NCBI RefSeq assembly: GCF_002288925.2
Contig: NW_022098048.1
Span: 18,923,664 to 18,987,663, forward strand
Source of the DNA: Delphinapterus leucas
Taxonomy: Eukaryota; Chordata; Mammalia; Artiodactyla; Monodontidae
Direction of reading: 5' to 3'
DNA length: 64,000 nucleotides
In this document: piece after piece, positions 24,423 through 37,272 of the stretch
Layout: the number at the start of each line of letters is the position of its first letter
How positions within the stretch are numbered: position 1 is the stretch's first letter
The notes under the pieces: generated by a model
Databases searched by the model: none
What the model was told of the DNA's origin: nothing
Seen by the model: the letters and a program-made list of their open reading frames with translations, nothing else
Made by a program: the position numbers and the translations under genes

Positions 24423-25160
24423 CTGAAAAAAAAAAAAAAGATCTTCCTTTAATATAGTAAAGTCTCAGGTAAATCACCAGTTTAGGGGAAAAATGAGCAC
24501 TCTGGTCTACTTAAAATAAAAGCCTAGGCAAATATATTAAAAAGTGACTCTTCTATGACCTCATAAAATTGTGACTCTTCAGTCGCTGAAAATCATTCTA
24601 AATATTGTTTTATATACAAAAGAAAAAATGTGAGGGTGTAGGCAACATCTTTCTAAAACATTCTGCAAACTATGTTGCAACACTTTTATTTGATAACACA
24701 TTCCATGTAGTCTTGGCAAAATTAAAGTCATAAAGTGTTATAATTTTTTAATTCATATAATCCACAAAAAGAGGATTTTTAGCAATACAGTACTGAGATC
24801 CAACGATAGATGAAGAGATCCAAGATTAAGAGACGTGAGTAGTTTCTCTACCCAGTAACAAGAGTAGCTTAAGAAAGAGCTGGCAGAAGAAGAAAAAATG
24901 GAACTCGTGTGCATAGAAAAACAAACTACAGGAGGTTTCTGTGCACTTTAAATAGAACTACCTCAGTTAGACTAACACAGCAGCCGGAGCACCTGCTCCA
25001 AACTCCCACCTGCTCCTCAAATTCCTAGAGAACCCTGAAATCCAAAGGGGTAAGTATCCTCCAAATGATCAGGAATTCTGAAAGGCAAAAGGCAGATGAG
25101 ATCAGATTAAAGGAGGCAATCTTATCCCCAGAGTTTTTTCCCAGGAAAAAACTGATACCG
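24423..25160. other. CMC1 intron 1 next to exon 2, unassigned
   Basis: It begins with the CAG acceptor and pyrimidine tract of exon 2 (24425-24440 region). The remainder holds nothing I recognise. Confidence 0.55.
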
Positions 25161-25171
25161 AAAGTAGGAAG

Positions 25172-25382
25172 TGGGCTTCCCTGGTGGCGCAATGGTTGAG
25201 AGTCCGCCTGCCGATGCAGGGAACACGGGTTCGTGCCCCAATCCGGGAAGATCCCACATGCCACGGAGTGGCTGGGCCCATGAGCCATGGCTGCTGAGCC
25301 TGCGCGTCCGGAGCCTGTGCTCCACAACGGGAGAGGCCACAGCAGTGAGAGGCCCGCGTAACGCATAAAAGAAAAAAAAAAA
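25172..25382 (+). mobile_element. CHR-type SINE
   Basis: The head tgggcttccctggtggcgca, a B box (ggttcgtgcccca) and an A-tail, with the exact 11-bp duplication aaagtaggaag at 25161-25171 and 25383-25393. Confidence 0.97.
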
Positions 25383-25749
25383 AAAGTAGGAAGCATGCTC
25401 CACGCTCTGAAGCAGGAGAAATGGGGAGGAGACATCCCTAGAGGAAACCAAAGCATTAGTGGTCGAAATACCACAGCAGGAGCCAAAGGAGGTCACTCTT
25501 CTGCTGCCTTCAGACCACAGATAAAATAAGTAAATACAGGCACTTATCTCTATAAGATCAGAAAGTCTCTCAGTATCTATCTAGTGACACTTAAGACCAG
25601 GAACCCCTAAACTTTTCCTAGTTCCCAACATCCTCGGGATGCAGCTATGAAGTGATACAGTATTTGTAGAGAGGGTAAGAGGGCATCTCAAAAAGCAAAC
25701 AAAATCAGCAACAAGCAAACAGCCAAGAATCACCTAAATTTGTTGAAGG

Positions 25750-26200
25750 ACAACACAGTGAAAAGGAGAACCCAACTGTAATTAATCAAGAAGTAAACAA
25801 CTCCTAAGAGGATGAAAAGAATAAAGAAAGTAAGATTTTCAAATAAATATACTGAAGCAAATAAAAAGACATGAGTCCTCAGAAAGAAACAAATCATAGG
25901 TCACCTAAATGCACTTTGATGAAATATCTGAAGCTCAAAAATCCTAAAAGCTTCTAAAGGGAAAAAAAAAATCACCACACAGAGGAACAGGACCAGATTT
26001 ACATCGTGTTTCACAGGCAAGATGTGGATGCAAGAAGATAATGACGAAATAACATCAAAGTTCTCAGAAAGAATTACTTTATATCCAAGAATTCCAGAGC
26101 CAATTAAGAGTGAAATTAAAGATATTTTCAGATATGTAAGAACTGAAAAGTTTCTCTCTTTCAACCCCACCGAAAAAGAAATGATCTTTATCATAGTGTG
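25750..26200 (+). mobile_element. HAL1/L1M-type ORF1 3' remnant
   Basis: Words such as ttactttatatccaagaatt, aagagtgaaattaaagatat and ttttcagatatgtaagaact follow the 3' part of old L1/HAL1 ORF1 in plus orientation. Heavily mutated, with no open frame. Confidence 0.5.
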
Positions 26201-26639
26201 ACAAACCAAGCCACTAGTCCAATGTGGTGATGGAAAACAAGAATCCTTCTGTATGCACAGGGAGCCCATGGGCAGGAGTTCAGGCAGGTAGAGCGGAAGT
26301 GACTCTTCTCTGCTTCTGTGTCTGGGGCTCATCTGGGAAGACTCCAGCCACAGGCCCTGACTTCAATAGCCACAAAAGCTGGGGCTGGAGGATTTACTGC
26401 CAAGAAGACTTCTTTCTTCACATATTTATCTGATGTGTGGACTGGAAAGGCCAAATCACCTACACAGGGTACAGTGGGTAGGTGGCCTTTTCTGTTGTGG
26501 AAGCTGTGCAGCCTTGTTCCTGCTACCTTATATGTTGATTTCAAGTCACTGGGCTCAGCCTACACTCCAGTGGAGGGAGGGCCACATCACACAGAGCCTG
26601 AGGGAGGGAAGATACTGTTGTAACCTTCTTTGTAAAATA
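26201..26639. other. CMC1 intron 1, unassigned
   Basis: Sequence between two old L1 fragments, of somewhat higher GC. No family recognised. Confidence 0.4.
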
Positions 26640-26739
26640 AAATCTGCCACAAGAATAGAGAATTATTCTGATCAAATAAAATGAATCCATGATGTACAAG
26701 TGTAAATATATAAGGCATAATAGAAAACATACATTTAAA

Positions 26740-28440
26740 TTTACATGTTAAAACTGTAGAGTACTTGAACAACATCATCAACTAACTTGACCTAACGTTT
26801 ATAGAATACTCCACTCAATAACAGCTGAATATTTACCAAGATAAACTATAGTCTGGGCTAGGAAACAAATCTTAATAAGTGTAAAAGAATTCAAATCATA
26901 CAAAGTATGTTCCCTGACACCAGTGTATTTAAAGTAGAAATCAGTAACAAAAGGATCTCTTGATAATCTTCAAACATTTGGACACTAAATAACACACTTT
27001 AAAATAACCCATGGGTCTAGGAAGAAATGAAAAGGGAAATTAGAAAGTATTTTGAAATGAAAGAAAATATAACATATCAAAATTTGTGTGATGCAGCTAA
27101 AACAGTACTGATAGAAAAATTTATAGCACTAAAAGTTTACATTGGAAAAAATGGATGGTCTTAAATCAATGACTTAATCTTCCACCTTGAGAAATCTGAA
27201 AAAGAATAAAGAAACACAAAGCAAAGGAAAGAAATAATAAAACCTAAGCATAAATCAATGAAATAGAAACCAAAATAAACAAGCAAAATGATAAAGAAAA
27301 GCAATAAACCAAAACTGGTTCTTTGAAAACATTATTAAAACTGATAAACCACCTTGCCAGTAAAAAAGGGAGGTCACAAAGATCAGAAATGATACACATT
27401 TTTATATAATAGTAATGTATTTAAGTGATCTTTAAATGTAGGTCAATAAATTTGACAACGAAGATGAAGTGGACAAATTCCTTGAAAAACACAAATAACC
27501 AAACCTAACTCAAAAGGACATATAACCAGCAGAGCCCTATATCTATTAAGAAAATTGAATCTGTAGTTAAAAGCTTTCTCACAAAAAAATTCCAGACCCA
27601 GAGAGCCTCACTGGTGAATGTGGCCAAACATTTAAGAAAGAAATAATATCAATTCCATATGAACTCTTTCAGAAAACTGCTCTGAAGCCAGCATTACCCT
27701 GATACCAAAACCTGGTTAAGACATTACAAGAAAAGAAAACTACAGTCCAATATCCCATCATGAATACAGATGTAAAACTCTTTACAAAAGATGAGCAAAT
27801 TGAATTCAGCAATACAAAAAAGGATAATACCTCATGACTAGGTGGGGTCTATCCCAGGATTGCAAGCTTCACTTAATATTCAAAAGTCAAGAAATGTAAT
27901 TCATCATATTAAAAAACTAAAGAAGGAAAGACACGTGGTTATGACAACAAGCCACAGAAAATACATTTGACAAAAACCTAGTATCCATTCCTAATTAAAA
28001 CCCTCAGTAAAGTAGGAACAGAAGGAAACTTCCTCAACAGGATAAATGGCATCTAAAGAAAAACCCACTGCTGATATCATATTTAATGGTGAAACACTGA
28101 AATGTTTTCCTCCTAAAACAGGGAACAAAAGATAAAGAAGTCTGCTCTTACCATTTCTATTCAGCATTATACTGGATGTTCTAGCCAGTGCAATAAGGCA
28201 AGAAAAATAAAAGACTTCCAGATTGAAAAGGAAAAAATAAAACCATAGTTACTCAAAGATCATATAATCATCTATATAGAAAATCCAATAGAATCTACAA
28301 AAAGTTACTAGAACTAGTACATGAGTTTAGCAAGGCTTCCAGATACAAGATTAATATACAAAAATCAAATGGAAATGACATAATAAAAAGTCAGAGGACT
28401 AGAAAATAATTCAATAATAACCTTCCAATCTTATAAAATA
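26740..28440 (+). mobile_element. Old L1M ORF2 fragment
   Basis: It runs from the end of the endonuclease region (taccaagataaactatagtc, catacaaagtatgttccctg) through the spacer (ggttctttgaaaac) and RT (ttctattcagcattatactg, catctatatagaaaatccaa). Many stops and indels interrupt it. It is an old copy by divergence. Confidence 0.75.
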
Positions 28441-28444
28441 GAAA

Positions 28445-29250
28445 ATAGCTTTTTAAAAAATGAGCTGGGGCTCAGGAACCTGCAAGACAAGAAGAAAAGA
28501 TCTAACATTGATTTTACCACAGTCTCAGAAAAAGAGGTAAAAAGAATGCAGGGCTGAAAAAATATTTGAAGAAATGACTGACACCTTTACGAACTAGTCA
28601 AAAGACAAAAACCTATTAATTCAAGAAAACAATTAAAAACCTAAAGAAATACACACCCAGACAAATCATAATCATACTTCGGAAAATGAGAAAGAAAAAT
28701 CTTCAAGGTGCAGGGCAGAAGTTGAGACACAGATGTAGAGAACAAAGGTATGGACACCAAGGGAGGAAAGCCACGGTGGGGAGGGGATGGTGGTGTGCTG
28801 AATTGGACGATTGGGACTGACATGTATACACTGATGTGTATAAAATTGATGACTAATAAGAAACTGCTGTATAAAAAAATAAAATTCAAAAAAAAAATCT
28901 TCAAGGCATCAGAGAGAAATATAGCAGAACAAAAATTCAAAAGACAAAGGCTTTCTCTTCAGAAACCAGAGGCCAGAAGGAAGTGTCACAGTATTTTCGA
29001 GTACTAAAAGAAAAGACCTGTCAATCAAAAATTCTATAACCAGAAAAAATGTTTTTCAGGATTGAAGATAGAATAAAGATAACTCAGAGGAAAGGAAGCT
29101 AAGGTAATTTCTTGCCAGCAGACCTGTTGTAAAAGAATGGCTAGAGGAAGTTATTCAGACAGAAGGAAAGATTAACAAAAGGAAACTCAGAACAACAGGA
29201 ATGAAGAAAGGGCAACACAAAGAATAAATGTAGTAAACTATTCTTTTCTT
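28445..29250 (+). mobile_element. Old L1M/HAL1 ORF1 fragment, split by a young L1 3' end
   Basis: The words tcaggaacctgcaagacaag, aaagatctaacattgatttt and atttgaagaaatgactgaca, and after the interruption ctttctcttcagaaacc and tcaatcaaaaattctataac, follow L1M/HAL1 ORF1 in plus orientation. The two halves resume directly after the inserted 28709-28892. Confidence 0.65.
28709..28892 (+). mobile_element. Young 5'-truncated L1 3' end
   Basis: 184 bp of the lineage's L1 3' UTR (gtatggacaccaaggg, gatgtgtataaaattgatg, aagaaactgctgtat) plus an A-tail. Exact 14-bp duplication aaaaatcttcaagg at 28695-28708 and 28893-28906. Confidence 0.95.
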
Positions 29251-29559
29251 GAATTTTAAAAATTATTTTTGACAGAAGCAAAAATTGCAGCATTCTCAAT
29301 GTATATAGAGATTAATATTAAAGATGACTTCCAGATAAAGGAAAGAGGATAAAGCAACTTCGGTAGTAGTAAGATATCTACATTTTATTTGAAAGATAAA
29401 ATGCTGATGCTAGTAGACGGTGATAAGCTATGTATGCATAATGTAATCTTTAGAACAACCACTTAAAAAAACTAAGAAATAAATTCAGAAACCATACAGA
29501 TAAATCAAGTGGAATGGAGTTAACCAGACAGTAGTAACAGAAAGATAGCAGGAAAACCT

Positions 29560-29745
29560 CCTGACACCTGGAAATTAAATGACACGCTTCTAAATAATTC
29601 ATAAGTCGAAAGAGGAAGTAAAAGAATACACTGACCTGAATAAAAATGAAAGCATAACATACCAAAATTTGTAAGACAAAGCTGAAGCAGTGCTTATAGG
29701 GAAATTTATAGCAATAAATGCTCATATTTAAAGTCTCAAACCAAT
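29560..29745 (+). mobile_element. Old L1M ORF2 fragment
   Basis: The words ttaaatgacacgcttctaaat, gaaagcataacataccaaaa and cagtgcttatagggaaattt match the ORF2 segment also seen at 27000-27130, so a second old L1 copy is present. Confidence 0.65.
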
Positions 29746-29746
29746 A

Positions 29747-29868
29747 CAGTTGACCCTTGAACAACACGGGTTTGAACTGTGAGGGTCCACTTATATGCAG
29801 ACTTTTTCCAATACATGGGTACTACAATATTACACAATGGCAGTTGGTTGAATCCACCACATTTTATT
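29747..29868 (+). mobile_element. Tigger-like (mariner superfamily) MITE fragment
   Basis: It begins cagttgacccttgaacaaca with ...gggtttgaactgtgagggtc, the end of a Tigger-group DNA transposon, after a TA dinucleotide (29745-29746). It interrupts the L1M ORF2 sequence. Confidence 0.6.
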
Positions 29869-29879
29869 AGGACAGCATT

Positions 29880-30545
29880 ACTCAGATACCAAAAGCAAAG
29901 CAATATTTAAAAAAAAAAAAAGTCCTAATATCCTTCATGAATACAGATGCAAAAATCCTCAACAAAATATCAGCAAATCAAATCTGGCAATATATAAAAA
30001 GAAAAATACACCACACCAAGTGAGCTTTATTCCAAGGATGCACTATTTGAAAAACAACCAATGTGATCTATCATATTAACAGTGTAAAACAGGAAAGCCA
30101 TAAGATCACATCAATTGACGCAGAAAAAAACCATAAAATTCAATGCTATTCATTAAAAATGAACAAACAAAACTCAGTAAACTAGGACTAGAAAGGAACT
30201 TCTTCAATCTAACAAAGAATCTGCAAATAATCTATAGCTAACATTATACTTAATGGTAAAAGACTGAATGCTTTCCCTTTAAGAAAAGGAACATGGAGTA
30301 AAACTGCATAGACCCATACACAGAAACATATGCATGTATATAAAAACTGGTGAAAACCGAAAAGGTCTACTGTCTAGTTAACAGTATTGTACCAACGTCA
30401 AGTTTCCTGCTTTTGATATTTGTACTACAGTTACGTAAGATTTCACTGTTGGAGGAAGCAAGGTGAAGGGCACAAGAGACTCTACACATTAGTATTTTTT
30501 ATAACTTCTGTGAGTCTGTAATTATTTCAAAATAAAAAGTTAAGG
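29880..30545 (+). mobile_element. Old L1M ORF2 and 3' end fragments
   Basis: 29880-30290 follows RT-region ORF2 (tccttcatgaatacagatgc, aaaatcctcaacaaaatat). 30300-30545 follows an L1M 3' end, terminating gtctgtaattatttcaaaat then aaaaagttaagg. Confidence 0.65.
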
Positions 30546-30549
30546 AAAA

Positions 30550-31390
30550 AAAACTGCTAGAAGAAATCATAGGATAAGATCTTTATGTATTTGCAGAATA
30601 TTTAGACTTGCTTACCCTCGACCATAAGAAAACAATCCAATTAGAAACGGGCAAAATATATGGATCTAACAAAGGACTTGACTCTAGAATATATTAAAAA
30701 ACTCCTAATTATCAATAACAAAAATAGAAACAACCCAATAAAAAAGAGGCAAAAGGCTATAGTAGACACTTCAAAAAGAAGATACACAAAACTGTAAATA
30801 TATACGTGAAAAGGTGCTCAAAATCATTAGTCATTAAGAAAATGCAAATGAAACCTATGATGTCATTTCACACCCACCCGAATGACTAAAATGAAAAACA
30901 GTAATGACACCAAATGTAAGGAAGAAACATGGAGCAACTGGAACTTTCATACATGCAGGCAGGAGTGTGAGATGATAAACTTCTTTGGAAACCTGCTTGT
31001 TAAGTTATAAAGTTAAATATACACCCAGCCTATTTTCCACTCCCTAGGTGTTCATTCACCCAAGATAAACGAAAATATATGTCCAGAAAACAACCTGTAC
31101 AAATCAGTTTATAGAAGCATTATTCATGATAGCCCCAAACTGGAAACAACCTAAATGTCCACTGAATACTATTTAGCACTACAAAAGGATGAACTACTGG
31201 TTTACTCAACTTGGGTGAATCTCAAAAATTATGTTGAGAAAAAGAAGCCAGGCACAAGAGTATATACCATAGGATTCAAGAACATGCAAAACTAATCTAC
31301 AATGATAAAAATTAGAACAGTAGTTATCCATGGGCATTGAGACGGATATTCTCTGAGGGATGTCCTGTTTGGGGTATATGCATTTATCAA
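30550..31390 (+). mobile_element. Old L1M ORF2 C-terminus and 3' UTR
   Basis: The words gaatgactaaaatgaaaaac, tagaagcattattcatgata, gccccaaactggaaacaacc and atgtccactgaatact are the ORF2 C-terminal region in plus orientation. The element is interrupted by the SINE at 31404. Confidence 0.7.
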
Positions 31391-31403
31391 AACTCACAAT
31401 CTG

Positions 31404-31669
31404 GGCTTCCCTGGTGGTGCAGTGGTTAAGAATCTGCCTGCTAACCCAGGGGACTTGGGTTCGAGCCCTGGTCCGGAAAGATCCCACCTGCCGCGCAGCA
31501 ACTAAGCCCACGTGCGCAACTACTGAAGCCCGCGCGCCTAGAGCCCGTACTCCACCACAGTGAGAAGCCTGCACACCGCAATGAAGAGTAGCCCCACTCA
31601 CCGCAATTAGAGAAAGCCCTCATGCAGCAATGAAGACCCAAAGCAGCCATAAATAAATTTAAAAAAAAC
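31404..31669 (+). mobile_element. Long-form CHR-family tRNA SINE (older subfamily)
   Basis: The head ggcttccctggtggtgcagtg, B box ggttcgagccc, then a longer body (cgcaactactgaagccc, gaagagtagccccactcacc, caatgaagacccaaagcagc) than the short CHR copies. Exact 11-bp duplication ctcacaatctg at 31393-31403 and 31670-31680. Confidence 0.95.
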
Positions 31670-31691
31670 CTCACAATCTGTAAATTTCACT

Positions 31692-31711
31692 GTATATATA
31701 TATATATATAT
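31692..31711. repeat. (TA)n microsatellite
   Basis: Ten TA units followed by a T run. Confidence 0.85.
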
Positions 31712-32025
31712 TTTTTTTTACTTCAATTGACAATATGTTAACATTAAAACATGATACGAATCTATACTCACAGTGGGTGATTTTAACAAGTTAACTATCA
31801 GAAATTAAATAATTAAGTAGACAAGAAGTTTTATAACTTTCTCCTTCAAGATACTATTCATCTTTTATTAGATTTATTTCTATCAGGAAAGGTATCTTTT
31901 CATAAATAATATGTAATTATTTATTGCTGGTACGTAGGTTCAACTAAATTTTTTATACTGTCCTTGTAACCAATACAACCTTACTTAATTCTCATTAATT
32001 GTAATACTCTGCCAATAGATTCTCT
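31712..32025. other. CMC1 intron 1, unassigned
   Basis: AT-rich; nothing recognised. Confidence 0.5.
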
Positions 32026-32035
32026 TCCAATTTCT

Positions 32036-32308
32036 TTTTTTTTAATAAATTTATTTATTTATTTTTGGCTGCGTTGGGTAATTGCTGCACACGGGCTTTA
32101 TCTAGTTGCGGCAAGCAGGGCTACTCTTCGTTGTGGTGTGTGGTCTCTAGGCACACAGGCTTCAGCAGTTGTGGCACATAGGCTCAGTAGTTGTGGTGCA
32201 CGGGCTTAGTTGCTCTGCAGCATGTGGGATCTTCCCGGACCAGGGCTCAAACCTGTTTCCCCTGCATTGGCAGGCGGATTCTTAACCACTGCGCCACCAG
32301 GGAAGTCC
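32036..32308 (-). mobile_element. Long-form CHR-family tRNA SINE
   Basis: It starts with T-rich/TTTA repeats, then ggctgcgttgggtaattgctg, and ends cactgcgccaccagggaagt: the reverse complement of the long CHR-family SINE. Exact 10-bp duplication tccaatttct at 32026-32035 and 32309-32318. Confidence 0.95.
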
Positions 32309-32318
32309 TCCAATTTCT

Positions 32319-32617
32319 ATATAGACAATCATCAGGAAAGCTCTGTACCTTTCTTTTTCAATTCTATGTCTTTTAGAAGAACAGTGAGTAGTAACCAGCA
32401 GCACCTGTCTTGAGTGCTCAAATTCTGCTTAGAATTTTTGAAGTTATCCTCATGTTGAGATCTGCCTGTGACTTTACTCTCCTATCTTTGTGTTGTTTTG
32501 GTATCAAAGTCACATTATTTAAACAATACATTAGGGACTTCTTTTTGTATTCTCTGGACCCCTTTGTATAAAAATCAAGATTATTATCAGTCCTTTGAAA
32601 GTTTGGTAGAAACCACC
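32319..32617. other. CMC1 intron 1, unassigned
   Basis: No element recognised. Confidence 0.45.
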
Positions 32618-32990
32618 TGTGATGGTCAGCTTTATGGGTCAATTTGGTGAGGTGCTAGTCCCCAGGTATTCACACAAACTGTTGCTGGGAGGGTATTTTG
32701 CAGATGTGATCAATATCTTTAATCAGTTGACTTTAGGAAGATCATCCTAGAAAATCGAGTAGGCCTGATTCAATCAGTTGAAAAGCCTTCAGAGCACACT
32801 TGAGATTCTCCTAAAGAATTCCACCTGCAGACCACAGCTTTGGCTCATGACCAAGAGTTCCAGAGCTGCCCTTCCTGACACCCTGCCCTACACATTTCAG
32901 ACCTGCCCAACAGTCAATCACATAAGCCAATATCCTGCCATGTGTATGTGTATATGTGTGTGTGTACCTGGTTTAGTCAGGGTTTGGGAG
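32618..32990 (+). repeat. Ancient LTR-like interspersed repeat, family uncertain
   Basis: It starts tgtgatggtcagctttatgg and contains gcagatgtgatcaatatctt, cctgattcaatcagttgaaa and acatttcagacctgcc, a familiar mammalian repeat layout, ending in a TG-rich stretch (32941-32964) and cctggtttagtcagggtt. I do not name the family. Confidence 0.5.
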
Positions 32991-33217
32991 TATGTATGCG
33001 TGTGGGAGATAGACACAAAGAGAGTTTTAACTACTGATACAATTTTCTAAGGGCTTTCTATTTATTCTTGAGTCAGTTGCAGTTTTTAGTAAGTTTGTAT
33101 TTCTCAAGGAAACTATCCATTTCATCTAAAATTTCAAAATAATGATATGAAGACGTTCACATGACTTCTTCCTCTTTACTACACCTATAACTGTATCCCA
33201 ATTTTCACTACCTATGC

Positions 33218-33410
33218 CAGGGGGTCAACAAACTTTTTCTGTTAAGGACCAGAGTGTAAATACTTCAAGCTTTGTAGGCTACAAACCATCTCAGTCATGT
33301 ATACTCCTTTTATTTATTTATTTTTAACAACCCTTTGAAAATGTTACTAACCATTTACAGCCTACAGGCCTTACCAGATTCTGCCCAGGGTATAGATTGC
33401 TGAACTCTGG
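33218..33410 (+). mobile_element. MER1-like hAT (Charlie) remnant
   Basis: The 5' end cagggggtcaacaaacttttt is matched by an inverted form at the 3' end (gattgctgaactctg). The interior aaggaccagagtgtaaatac and caagctttgtaggc fits the family. The flanks cctatgc / cctacac resemble a decayed 8-bp target duplication. Confidence 0.75.
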
Positions 33411-34278
33411 CCTACACTATTGATTTATGCCTTCTCCTTTTCCTTAGCTTTGCCAGAGCTGCTATAAGATGAGAAAAAGAACACTAGCATACAGAAGGAA
33501 CTGCAAGTATGGGTGGAGAGAAAAGGAAAGATTGAGAGGGAGGCTCTGGAGGAGTGGTGGGACCTGAGGGGACTAAGGAACCAGGATGAGTCAAGGCGAG
33601 CTTCCCAGTTTTCTGGCTCCAAATGAAATGATGTGACCACTCACTGAGACAGGGAGACAAAAGAAACCTCAGGTGCTTCAGGGTAGACAAGCTGAATTTG
33701 AAGAGCCTGTGACACATCCTGTGAGTGGAAAGCTGGTATCTATTTGGAGGGAAGACAATAAAACTGGGGCAGTCTCCACACACTTCTTTTCTCCTTGTCT
33801 ACAGTGAAAACCATATTTAGGCATCAGTAATTGACAGTATTATTACTGAACAGATTAGAAGAAATACTGTGATATGCTGATCTACTATATATAATCAATT
33901 TCAGAATGTGATCTCTTCCTTTCACTCATACAGTTTTAATCTATACAACTCACCTATAATGTGTCCTGATGAACCCACTCTTTCTCTACACATCTTGCAG
34001 TGGTCTTAGATAAAGCACTAATTTTTTAAATTAGTTCCCTGAATAAAGACATAGCTTTGTGATACTGAACCATTTTTTCCATAAGTAAATTATAATACTG
34101 ATTACCTAAATTTACCTATATTATAAATTCTAGATTATAATATTCCTCCAGAAACATTTTTTAAATGGCTTGCAAGAACTCCTTCTGATCATTCTTCTAA
34201 AACCTATGGCAAAGAAAATTCTAGAATCATATAGATATTGATTTAGATTTTCTATACTCTTGGTGTTAAATCAGAAAT
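33411..34278. other. CMC1 intron 1, unassigned
   Basis: No repeat recognised. Short minus-strand open frames at 33425-33783 lack family features. Confidence 0.45.
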
Positions 34279-34287
34279 AACAGACTT

Positions 34288-34407
34288 GAGAGTTCCCTGG
34301 AGGTCCAGTGGTTAGGACTCTGCGCTTCCACTGCAGGGGGCACAGGTTCTATCCCTGATCAAAGAACTAAGATCCTGCATGCCATGCAGCTCCCCCCCAA
34401 AAAAGAA
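34288..34407 (+). mobile_element. Short tRNA-derived SINE (older)
   Basis: The head agttccctggaggtccagtg, A-box-like gtggttaggactctgcgc, B box ggttctatccc, then a C run and A-rich tail. Exact 9-bp duplication aacagactt at 34279-34287 and 34408-34416. Confidence 0.92.
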
Positions 34408-34416
34408 AACAGACTT

Positions 34417-37255
34417 AAAAATATATAATTAATTGTGATACCACTTGGTAGCACACTGATCATTAAATGTCAATTTTTAATTAATTATGATTTTATACAT
34501 ATTTCAAAGTTTCCCTCAACACTACAAATATTACAGATATGGCACTTCTTATTCACAAAATTACAGGGTGATTCCCTCAATGTCAATATGATGCATATGT
34601 TATACATTTGCACCAAAGCCTACAAAAAAAATCAAATTTTGAGAATTTGCTACTCTATAGTCACATGAATTTATACTGAGATGAAGAATCAGGATAACAC
34701 CACCAGGGAAAATTTCCAAAGCTCTAACTTCTCAACATTCTATCATCACCTGAAAGTCAATTTTCACCTTTTTCACTAGCTGACTTTGTTAGTTCAGACT
34801 TTGCTCTGGGGCTCACGAGTTCCTGCAACATGCCATCCTCAATTACAAGGCAAATGACAGCAGCACTTGTCATGAATCCACAAAAATAACAGTGACGCAA
34901 CTCAGAGCATCACAGAATCTTCCACTGGAAAGAAGTGACACCACTGGAAGGGCAAGGAATGCCTTTTCAACACTGAAAATGTTCTAATTTAATTAATTTA
35001 ATTGTTATTTAGATAGTGCCACTTTTTTTGTCTTTTTTGGAACCTTCTAGCTGCACTTACTTGTTCCCGCAGACATTTCCATGCTACTGTTTACTCTGGA
35101 GGAAAAATAAGAAAAATGTTTGTAGTAAATGTGCAAAACTGTTCTTATTAGCAATGGTTTCCACTTTAAGTCCCTCTTCTATACCAGCTACCAAGAGTCT
35201 CCAAATGAAGGGCCCAGGCAGACAGCATTGTGTACAATACAGCAGGACCAGAGCTCTCCACTGGTACCTTTGCACTGCGCGCTTCACACCAGGAGCCCGG
35301 GAGGACTCCGGTCTCAGTGCTCAAAGACACTGATGCCCCAACCAGACTTCCCTGTGTCTGCCAGCTCGGTCATACCCACTTCTACAGCGACAGTGTAATA
35401 CGAAAAAGGGGTGGGTGGGCAGGGGTATGGAGACTGGGAAAACAAAAACAGGGAAGATCAGTGTCCCTTTCCCACCGTCTTCCCTTCAAGCCACACTTGA
35501 ATTGACAAAACAAAGAAAATCCATAGCAGGAAAGATTTTCCCCCCAACAGTCCAGCAGCCTCTGGCTATGAAACCTCAAGATGAAGACCAGGAACACCCT
35601 TTAGTCTTCTTAAAGGCCCCTCAGGTTAAGTATTTGGATTCTGTTTTGCACATAAAAACATGGAGACTCACAGAGGGGATATAACCCAGGCCTCTGATAA
35701 AAGGGCAGGCCCCAAATCTTCTTCCACAACCCGACCCCTCACCTGGGGCAGTGGCCTATTTCAGGGGACTTCAGCAAACAAGGTCCCGTGAGCTTCCAAA
35801 GTCACGGTGAAGCCTGAAAGAACCCCTGGACAAGATTGTTGGTTTCAGAAGCATCGTTTTGAACAAGCAAAATTCAAAACTTCACATTTCTTGATCAGAA
35901 AGTAAAGCTAAATGATTCTGACCATGGAGAAAATTATTAAAAAAAAAAAAGCAAAAGGACTGATTTGTCAGTTGGCTGAAAAGTACCTTCACAGAGAATA
36001 AACATCAAATATCAGGGCAGTCAGTAACAACAGAATCTTTTTATAAGCTCAAACTTACAAAACCCAGAAAGCACATCAATGAAGGAGATGTGCCTATTTC
36101 TGCTCTGCTTCTGGGTCACACACCACGGACTTCCCACAATCATTGTGCTACATTTGTACTCCTCTGTCCTATCAGCTTCCACTGGTAGTAACCACCTCGT
36201 TCACACATGTGCCCATTTCCCCAAAGCACCTATTTCTTGGACCTCAGATTCTGCAGATTGCTAGGTGTGAAAACTTCCTCTTCCACCCAATTGCTTTAAC
36301 CAAGATGAGGCCAGAAAGGGACAAGACTAAAAGTATACCAAAGCAGGAAATCGACTTATGCAAGAAGACATGCCAATTTTAGAAAAGCACTGCAATCTCC
36401 ATTGTGGCCATAATGTCTTAAATGAAAAGGCTTCACATTTACTTTATTTGGTAAAACTTCAAAACTGTCTTTTGCTACAAGCACAATTTCCCATTGATAC
36501 CTAATAGAAAATCAGCCGTGTTATTACAGGAAACAGAAGGAATAAATGACAGCATGCCTGGGCCTCCCAGCAACACACCCCTGATTTATTTTCCCTCCGG
36601 TGTCTGTCTGAAACACAGTGGGCTACTTGCATCCTTACGAATGCTCCTCAATGCCTCTGGCCACACTAGCTCTACCAGTTCTTCCCCTCCACCTTGTTCA
36701 TAAAATTTAACAAAACACATGGACCACTTTGATAACACAGCAAGGGAATTATTTTTATATTGAGACCTTATTTACTTATTTCAAAGATTCAACCCTTGCT
36801 CAAATCACTCACATCTTTCTCAGGATAGCCTACAGAGCCAGTCTGAGTTCTGAGTTAAAACCAGTTCCAAAATACAACTTTCTTCCTACCACCTTCACCA
36901 GACTGCCTCTGGCTAACCTTGGCTGAAATTCAAGTTCACCTTCAGAACAAAAATTTATCAAAATGAGGATATTAAGATAAATAATTAAGATACGTGTACT
37001 GTAGAGGCTGAAAGCAAACTCTAAAGGAGTCTCAAAAATATTCTGAACTATGGTAACACTGAAAAAAGTATAAACACTCCCTAGGTAAGCTCTGCTCCTA
37101 TTCCTCCCGTGCCAATCCCACAAGGCTCCACCTTAAAAATGGTACTTTTTATGCTGTGCTCTCAGTGCTTGTCTACATCTCCAAATCTACTCGGCCCACA
37201 TTTTCAAGTATCTGTTAGTAATTCCCAAGTCCCACCAGCATCAGAATTTCCACTT
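34417..37255. other. CMC1 intron 1, unassigned
   Basis: 2.8 kb without a recognised mobile element. Open frames at 35016-35684 overlap in several frames and both strands with no domain, so I do not call genes. Confidence 0.45.
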
Positions 37256-37272
37256 AAAATTTCTATAGTTTA

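Noticed and set aside
34288..34407. tRNA gene (A- and B-box-like motifs)
   Set aside because: It has a poly(A)-like tail and a 9-bp target duplication and shares its head with other SINEs, so it is a tRNA-derived SINE.
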